Shown: positions 12,521 through 18,862 of the stretch, in pieces
Numbering within the stretch: the first letter of the stretch is position 1
Layout of the letters: each line of letters opens with the position of its first letter
Origin: a virus
Direction: 5' to 3' (one strand)
Virus record (IMG/VR): IMGVR_UViG_3300020183_000532
Coordinates: 1 to 21,586 of that record
DNA: 21,586 nucleotides
The notes under the pieces: model-generated
Seen by the model: only the letters and a program-made list of their open reading frames with translations
Database searches by the model: none
Told to the model about the DNA's origin: nothing
Made by a program: the position numbers and the translations under genes

Positions 12521-14971
12521 TCAGAAGTCGAAAGCTATCTTAAACAACAATTTTTCGTTTTCTCTCTTGATTACGGGTTGCGCCAACGAAGCCTTGGCAA
12601 TCACATTGAAATTATCGTCGTGTAAATTGATGCTAGATATGTAGACAAAAGCGTCTGTGTCTAGTGGATCCATGGACGCCGACATCTTACCGAGAGAGTT
12701 AGCGTAAGATGGATTAGAAGAAGAATTCAAGAGGCCAAAAGGCGCGAGGAGTTCGTACTTTGTCGAGTAGAGATTTTGCTCGCCCTTAAAGGACATCTCG
12801 TATTGATTTTTGCCGAACAAGTATAGATGCGGACTCTTGATGAGGACTACGCCTTCGCTATAGAAGATATTTCCGACCGAGCTCCAACTACTGTGCGGGG
12901 TATCGCTATCGGCTCGATAGATGTTGCCCATACCGTTGTCTTTGAGTTTGATTGAAACTTTGCCATAAGATCCTGATAGGCTCGAGTCGTATAGTTCGAA
13001 CGAGCCAGGAAGTATTCTAGAACCGTAGTAGAGGTTACTAATATTGAATATCGTCACCTGATTCGACGATGGATCTTTCGTATTTTGAAAGACGATTAGT
13101 GGTGTATTCGAAGCCAGACCTGGATCGTCGTTGTTTAGGAAGTTGCTCAGCGCGGGACCAGGGGGTAGACCAGGATATTCTGGCGACGGACCAATAGATT
13201 GTTCCACCAAGGAAGGATCGTAGTCGGTATCGTGAGTTTTGCTAAACAGCAGTGAAGCAGTACTCATTAAGTTGTTTAGAGAAATTACGCTATAGTCAGT
13301 TCTTCCTATCGCGTCTACGTATTTTTCTGCCGACTCGTTTTTTAGCAGACCATAGTTGGGAAGGAAGTTACCGTCGTCGCAAGGCAGGATAGTTAGATTC
13401 CTTTTCCTGACGAAAGGCGAACCATACAATATGTCGTCGGCGACGACGGCCTGTGTCGTATAATCAACGACCGAGGCCGATAGGTGATGAAGCCGGGGAT
13501 AAATTCCGTTGGCAAAATCCTTAGTAAAATTTTCTAGGTTGATGTAATGGCCGTGGACGCCGAACGATATCGCAATGTTGAATGGATCGTTGGTCGAACC
13601 ATCGGCTTCTATGAAGGGAGTTTGTAGCACGCCACCGCTACCATTGATGTATTTTCTAACAGGCGCCGTTGGGATAAAGAACGGCGGAACGTAGAACGCA
13701 AACTTGAGAGGATCTATGTCGCTAACGCCGCTGCCAGACGTTTGCGTTATTCGAGTATTTGAAAGATACTCTCTTCTTATCATAATTTCGTGTAGTTCTG
13801 CCTTCAAGGGATGGTTAAAATTAAAAACCGCAGGAACGTCGGCCGCCGATTCGCTCGAATCTATTAATTCTTCTAGACCTTCTCGTTCTGAAATAATATC
13901 GCTAAAAAAGTATGATTGCGCCGACAGACCAAAGTTGGTACCTTCATAATAATTGCCTAAGCATAATACGCTTGGATCTCCATTTAAAGGCGACGTTTTT
14001 GGTGCTATGGTACCAGAAGGAATGACGAAATATCCCCTGTCGACTCCGTCTACGTTAAATGAACCCGTTCCATCATTGACTAGATTAGTACCCCATCGTA
14101 CAACTACTCTATGCCACTTATTCCATTCGAGACTATTATCGTCGGAAAGAAAGATCAAGTCGTTTGGATAAGAACCAGGAATCGCCTTAGAAGGAGCGAC
14201 GTCGGCGCTGTGACTCAATTGCAACAACAGTCTAAATCCAACGGGCAATCCGTTCTCGTCTTTTTTAGATCCCGTCACTAGAGACAGCGCGTAGCTGGAA
14301 GATAGGTGGAATATCGTTCCCGCCTTGAAATAGCCAGCTTCTATATCGTCGGTTTGATATCGGGGATTAACCCTAAAGTCAAAAGAAAAGGCGCCTGATA
14401 ACTGGTAGGTTCCACTTACGTATCCACTATGATTAGGTAGAGAGTTATTGTCGACAGACGGGTATAGCAACACCGACGACGTTGGTATGTCGGTCGTCGT
14501 AAAAAAATTTAAGGAATTGTAGTTCGTATATCCCCATCCGACGCTGGGATACATCCCGTTGTAATACGGGACGAGTATGTCTTTGATGTTCAACTTCTTT
14601 ATCGTGTCGTTGGAGAAGTAATAGGTTGGTACGAACCTGTCGATCAATATCTTCGCTTGTTTCTTTTGTGAAGGAGACTGGTTGTTGACCTTGGTCAGGT
14701 AGTTAGTCATGCCTCCCAAAAACGAGCTACTGGCGGGTAGGAGCTTTGCTTCGAGCGCAGCCGCTGTTCTGTATTGTTCCAGGTCTTCGTCGCTAGCGTA
14801 TGACGCAGAAAAATTTGTCAGAGGACGTAGTTCTTTTTCGATAGTGGAAGCGCGAGGAAATAGATTGACAGAACCCGTTACACCAGACGACGACGACGAA
14901 TAACTTACTTTAGGATTGATTATGGTCGTGAAGTATTCAATGTTGTCTGTTGAAACGGGTAGTATTGCCAT
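12521..14971 (-). CDS. Large virion protein with LamG-like domain and shared C-terminal module
   Basis: This 816-residue structural protein is probably on the tail or baseplate periphery. Residues about 185 to 405 look like a concanavalin/LamG-type beta sandwich, with alternating strands including GAFSFDFRV, GFRLLLQLSH and EWNKWHRVVVRWGT, so carbohydrate or surface binding is possible. The next section, around NISNLYYGSRILPGSFELYD and then NIFYSEGVVLI, resembles repeated phage structural-protein blocks. The last 42 residues align without gaps to the C-terminus of the upstream 417-residue protein, with 14 identities. GGAAA lies seven bases before the ATG, a modest ribosome site. The gene sits between that protein and the gp4-like gene. 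Exact location in the virion is not shown by the sequence. Confidence 0.8.
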   Translation of the reverse strand: MAILPVSTDNIEYFTTIINPKVSYSSSSSGVTGSVNLFPRASTIEKELRPLTNFSASYASDEDLEQYRTAAALEAKLLPASSSFLGGMTNYLTKVNNQSPSQKKQAKILIDRFVPTYYFSNDTIKKLNIKDILVPYYNGMYPSVGWGYTNYNSLNFFTTTDIPTSSVLLYPSVDNNSLPNHSGYVSGTYQLSGAFSFDFRVNPRYQTDDIEAGYFKAGTIFHLSSSYALSLVTGSKKDENGLPVGFRLLLQLSHSADVAPSKAIPGSYPNDLIFLSDDNSLEWNKWHRVVVRWGTNLVNDGTGSFNVDGVDRGYFVIPSGTIAPKTSPLNGDPSVLCLGNYYEGTNFGLSAQSYFFSDIISEREGLEELIDSSESAADVPAVFNFNHPLKAELHEIMIRREYLSNTRITQTSGSGVSDIDPLKFAFYVPPFFIPTAPVRKYINGSGGVLQTPFIEADGSTNDPFNIAISFGVHGHYINLENFTKDFANGIYPRLHHLSASVVDYTTQAVVADDILYGSPFVRKRNLTILPCDDGNFLPNYGLLKNESAEKYVDAIGRTDYSVISLNNLMSTASLLFSKTHDTDYDPSLVEQSIGPSPEYPGLPPGPALSNFLNNDDPGLASNTPLIVFQNTKDPSSNQVTIFNISNLYYGSRILPGSFELYDSSLSGSYGKVSIKLKDNGMGNIYRADSDTPHSSWSSVGNIFYSEGVVLIKSPHLYLFGKNQYEMSFKGEQNLYSTKYELLAPFGLLNSSSNPSYANSLGKMSASMDPLDTDAFVYISSINLHDDNFNVIAKASLAQPVIKRENEKLLFKIAFDF

Positions 14972-14998
14972 TGTTTCATTTCCACACGCAACATAGTA

Positions 14999-16252
14999 TC
15001 AGAAGTCTAGTCTTACCCTAAACGTCAAATCTCTTTCGGGGCTCTTTTCTACCGGCCTGCTCAATTTTGCGACGGCGAGGAGCTCGCTGCCGGCGTTATA
15101 GAGTCCGATCGTCGTTACGTAAGTGAAGGTATCTTGCGTGCCTTCTTCGCCTTGGTCTATTACAACTATTCTTTGGTTGTCGTCGACGAACGTTGGGTTA
15201 GAAGAATAGTTGAACTGGTCAGACGGAGCCCTGCAATAGATTAGTGTGCTATTGATCGTTGTTACATTTTGGAATGTAATGGCGGTGAGAGAACCCGACT
15301 GGAACCTTGTAGAACAGAGGTGATCTACGATATTGTCGAGGCTGGCCGACAACACAAAGTCTGGTATAAATTTTGCTTTATTCGCTGTTTCGGTATAGTC
15401 GCCACCAAGTAAGAGCGTTCCATTGGTGGTCATCGCGTCGATTGTACCAGAAACGAATTGGCTGGCGGATGTAATCTGCTGTAGATCCAGCACCGCGATA
15501 CCCGCGTCGTAAAACATCAAACCAACTCGTCTGCTGGTGTTGCCCGAATCTACGATGGTGCCATATTGTCCGCCATAGGTAACGAACTTTTGGTCGCTGG
15601 AGCCAATGTCTGTAAATATTGTAGAACCAGAAAGACTAGTTGTATACAAATTTGTTTGGCCTTCCGTTTGGAGAGTTGGTGGCATATCGATACTTGTACC
15701 AAACAATTTTGAAACGTGGGAAGCGCTCTGGTAGAACCGCATCGCGAACGTTTCACGCTTGATTTGATCTCTTGCGAAGAGACGCTTGAAGGCTATGAAC
15801 ATCGCAGCGTCGACGGTAGTTTGTGTAATACCGCTCTCGCTAATTAAGGGAACTTTGAATTGCAAGTCTCCATCACCCAATAACGTCTGCGCGAATTGAC
15901 GGTATATTTCTCCCTTTTCTCTCGCCATCAAAGAGCTGGACGGGAACAGTAATTTACCCGACGCATCTTGGCTCAGTTTGTAGGTCTGTAACACACCGCC
16001 CGATAACGTAGGTGCCAGGCCGACGGTAATGTCGAATATAGGATTGGCCGTCTGTAGCGTAAAATCTTGGTCGTAAACGGTTTGGAACAGGGAGGAGGTG
16101 ACTCCGGGACCCACGCCGCCTGTTACGAAATGTTGATATTTTCTTCGTGAGGTAGAACCGCTAATATCCTCTTGCAAAACATCGATTAGCTGATTTAGAA
16201 AAGATCTAGCTGTCTTGATGTCGACGTTGCCAAATGTCTGATATATGGTCAT
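14999..16252 (-). CDS. Virion structural protein with shared C-terminal module
   Basis: This 417-residue Ser/Thr-rich beta protein has no signal peptide. Its N-terminal helix (DIKTARSFLNQLIDVLQEDI) is followed by GGVGPGVTSSLFQTVYDQDF and a helical section around residues 150 to 185. I take it for a tail or baseplate component conserved among T4-type phages of aquatic origin, but I cannot assign a T4 counterpart. Residues 376 to 417 are the same module that ends the 816-residue neighbour (YVTTIGLYN ... LLAVAKLSRPV ... RLDF), which suggests a common docking or assembly surface. GAGG seven bases before the ATG overlaps the stop of the 232-residue gene, a sign of tight coupling. Confidence 0.78.
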   Translation of the reverse strand: MTIYQTFGNVDIKTARSFLNQLIDVLQEDISGSTSRRKYQHFVTGGVGPGVTSSLFQTVYDQDFTLQTANPIFDITVGLAPTLSGGVLQTYKLSQDASGKLLFPSSSLMAREKGEIYRQFAQTLLGDGDLQFKVPLISESGITQTTVDAAMFIAFKRLFARDQIKRETFAMRFYQSASHVSKLFGTSIDMPPTLQTEGQTNLYTTSLSGSTIFTDIGSSDQKFVTYGGQYGTIVDSGNTSRRVGLMFYDAGIAVLDLQQITSASQFVSGTIDAMTTNGTLLLGGDYTETANKAKFIPDFVLSASLDNIVDHLCSTRFQSGSLTAITFQNVTTINSTLIYCRAPSDQFNYSSNPTFVDDNQRIVVIDQGEEGTQDTFTYVTTIGLYNAGSELLAVAKLSRPVEKSPERDLTFRVRLDF

Positions 16253-16261
16253 TATTTATCC

Positions 16262-16960
16262 TCACACAGTTTGTTCGATGTTTACGGGTATGTCGAGAGT
16301 AAGACCCGATTTTATTCCTACGACCTTTACCGACGTCGCTATCTGATATTTTCCACTACTAACGAGGCGTCCATACGTCTGGAATTGTGCGGCAGTTAAA
16401 GACTTAAACACGATGGAAAAAGACGCTTTTCTTTCGGTGTCGGTCGACGTCGCGACGTTGATGATCGTGTGGGCAGTTCTCAAAGAATCTTGCGAAACTT
16501 GTTGCGCTACCTGATTGTTTATCGTCAAAAACAGCGAAGGATAGTAGACGTCGAAGCTACCGTCGGCGATGGCGTCATTTAGCGCTTCCGTAGAATTACC
16601 TGTCGCTTGCCTTTCAACAACTGTTACGCTTGAGCTTTGGCCTTGTACGTTAGTAACTGAGGGCGTTTGACTGTCGAGTATCAGCGTGGGAAGATAGACA
16701 AGCGGCACAGGTATTGAAATCAACTTGTTTTTTAGGGCCAGGTTTTGGTTGGTCAGAGCTTCAAAAATGGGCGTATTCTTTTCTATCTTTTCTCTTCCGA
16801 TAGTCCTACCGTACTTAGTGATAATTCCGTAGTTGACCTCGTCGTCGCCCAGTGCAAATTTATTGATGCTAAACTGACCTATCGCCAACGCTCGACGACC
16901 ACGATCCGTAAGAACTGCGTCTAAAATTATGTTGTTTGTGGAATTATCTAACCAGCCCAT
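16262..16960 (-). CDS. Virion structural protein, ILDAVLTDxGR-type
   Basis: This 232-residue protein begins MGWLDNSTNNIILDAVLTDRG and continues RRALAIGQFSINKFALGDDEVNYG. I recognise that N-terminal block as recurring in tail/baseplate proteins of T4-type environmental phages. The middle is Thr/Ser/Val-rich beta sequence, and the C-terminal strands (residues 170 to 232, KASFSIVFKSL onward) look like an immunoglobulin-like or jelly-roll half. A very good ribosome site (GGAGG, four bases before the ATG) suggests high expression, as for a multi-copy virion part. Position between the FN3 protein and the 417-residue protein fits a baseplate or fibre-attachment role, which is inference only. Confidence 0.77.
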   Translation of the reverse strand: MGWLDNSTNNIILDAVLTDRGRRALAIGQFSINKFALGDDEVNYGIITKYGRTIGREKIEKNTPIFEALTNQNLALKNKLISIPVPLVYLPTLILDSQTPSVTNVQGQSSSVTVVERQATGNSTEALNDAIADGSFDVYYPSLFLTINNQVAQQVSQDSLRTAHTIINVATSTDTERKASFSIVFKSLTAAQFQTYGRLVSSGKYQIATSVKVVGIKSGLTLDIPVNIEQTV

Positions 16961-17022
16961 TTTTCCTCCAGAACGTCAACTCTTTCTTAGCATAGATATC
17001 ACTACCGTGAAAAATTGACTTT

Positions 17023-18855
17023 TTATTTAATCGAAACCAAATTTTGTTCATCGTTTATCTTAATCGTCAAGCTGTCGGTTTTTTGATTCTGCGTATTTAT
17101 GAATTGCAACTTATAGTAACCGCCATCTTGGTTGGTCGACACCATCTTCTGTATCTTGCCAGAGTTGTATATTACTTTAAAATACTCTGGCATAAAATAT
17201 ATCTTTAATTTTTGAGAAGACATACCGCTCGTCGCGATCGTGTCCTTGAACAGATCGACGTTTAGATACAGGTTTGGGTACGGTCGTGGCGCGCCGGCGT
17301 TACTGATCAATTTTTTCACTAGCTTATTCTTGAAAAAGTCAAAAGTAACTTCAACCTGCGCGCTGTAGTTGGAGATATAGCCGTGGGCGTCGATGGACGC
17401 TAGCGCGTAGATGTACTTGGAAGATTGTAACGTTTCAGTGTTAATCTTAAAATCGTCGTCGCAATAACTGTAAGTCGACGTTGGCGAATACTTGACAAAA
17501 GATTTTTCTTCGTTTGACATGTCTAGCTTGTTGCCGTCAATAATTTCGCCTGTCGGCCTCTTGATGCTCGACTGGTCAAAGCAGTGTTGCTCGAGCAATT
17601 CGAAAGGTTCATTTATGGTTTTTCGCCTGAATATCTGGAACTGCTTAACGTCGTTTTGCGAATTGAACGGCATCGACCAAGTCAGGTAAAACTTGTTTTC
17701 TTTGTAGTTCCAAATGAAGCCTAACTCTTCGGGTGGCGGGGGTGCGACGTCCTCGTCGCAAGTAACACTGGTCGTGACTGCTTTTCCCGACACATAAAAA
17801 GCGTAATTATTGATTTCATTATCGCCGGGTAATGGTATTTCGACTCGAGCAATCGTTCTTATCGAGTAGAGGTAGGTGGTCCCGTACCTGACGTTAACGT
17901 CAAATATGTTGTTGGCCGTAGGATTTTCTATGAAAATTAACTTGTCTTTTTTGTAAGAGTTGTTATCGAGTTTGTATCTCTGTATCAGGTATCCTACTAT
18001 GGTAGTGTTTTGAGACGCGTCAGGAATTTGATAGTTAGAATTTGCTTCTACGCTGACATGCTCGAGAGCTAAAGTTTCTTCTGTGTTCTCCTTGGGTGAA
18101 GCATTATACGCGGCGTTGAGATTCGATATGACGTCGTTGGGTAAGTTGGCTTCCGCAAAAATATCTACAAGAAGCCTGTCGTTTATTTGCGAATATAACT
18201 TTAGATTCGATTGCATCAACGCGTTGAATCCGTTGACGCTAATCTTTTCGTTTTTTTCGTTATAAAATTGATAGCCTAAAAATCCATCCGGTCGATCACC
18301 GATCGCCTCGATGGAGGCGATAGCAGTCCTAATTCTATCTTTTACTAAGTCTACGTCTACTTTCTCTGCGCTTTCGTCGTAGTCTTTAAGCATGTCGTTA
18401 ACGAAGTTATCGATGATCGTCGATTGACTCATCCCCAGCTCCGACAGCGACATTCCTTCTACGTCTCTCTTTACGTCATTTGCGGCGTTCTGAAACGTTT
18501 CGTAACTAGAGAAAAAGTACGGCGTGTACCTCGAAGTTATTACGTTGTCTTCTGTTGCAATTTTGCCCTTGTTGTCTTCTATCTTCTGAGCTAGATTGCC
18601 CTTCATCGGGTTGGCGCACGCCGGGACGTCCCAAGTCAGTTCTACATATCTTGGGAGTCTTAAGGTAAAATTATCTAAATTAACGCTAGTTTTATCTATC
18701 GTTCTTTTTTTGTAATAATCTGGGACCTTCGGGTCTTCTTGCGTGCTCTCGTCGGCGACATAGAAATTATAAACAAACTTGGCCTTAAAGTTTTGCGAAG
18801 GTACGGGTACCCTAAAGGAATGAATCAATTTAGATTTATTTGACGTTGTAGACAT
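17023..18855 (-). CDS. Virion protein with fibronectin type III domains
   Basis: This 610-residue structural protein has two FN3-like regions. The second is clear: it follows a Pro-rich hinge (372 to 375, PPPP), with FYLTWSMPF near 389 and YIYALASIDAHGYIS near 481 to 495. The first seems split: the typical early strand RYVELTWDVP at 69 to 78 is separated from the later FN3 strands (VGYLIQRYK at 287, GTTYLYSIRTIA at 325) by a helical insertion of about 190 residues. The C-terminal 100 residues are beta-rich. FN3 domains are common on tailed-phage surfaces and may contact cell-surface sugars. AGGTG five bases before the ATG supports the start. The stop is followed by a 62-base gap with no terminator that I can see. 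Confidence 0.8.
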   Translation of the reverse strand: MSTTSNKSKLIHSFRVPVPSQNFKAKFVYNFYVADESTQEDPKVPDYYKKRTIDKTSVNLDNFTLRLPRYVELTWDVPACANPMKGNLAQKIEDNKGKIATEDNVITSRYTPYFFSSYETFQNAANDVKRDVEGMSLSELGMSQSTIIDNFVNDMLKDYDESAEKVDVDLVKDRIRTAIASIEAIGDRPDGFLGYQFYNEKNEKISVNGFNALMQSNLKLYSQINDRLLVDIFAEANLPNDVISNLNAAYNASPKENTEETLALEHVSVEANSNYQIPDASQNTTIVGYLIQRYKLDNNSYKKDKLIFIENPTANNIFDVNVRYGTTYLYSIRTIARVEIPLPGDNEINNYAFYVSGKAVTTSVTCDEDVAPPPPEELGFIWNYKENKFYLTWSMPFNSQNDVKQFQIFRRKTINEPFELLEQHCFDQSSIKRPTGEIIDGNKLDMSNEEKSFVKYSPTSTYSYCDDDFKINTETLQSSKYIYALASIDAHGYISNYSAQVEVTFDFFKNKLVKKLISNAGAPRPYPNLYLNVDLFKDTIATSGMSSQKLKIYFMPEYFKVIYNSGKIQKMVSTNQDGGYYKLQFINTQNQKTDSLTIKINDEQNLVSIK

Positions 18856-18862
18856 TTTTCAC

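Noticed and set aside
16245-16260. ATAAATA just before the ATG of the 417-residue gene, similar to the T4 late promoter TATAAATA
   Set aside because: It is the spacer between GAGG and the ATG; transcription from it would begin inside the gene, and the first T is missing.
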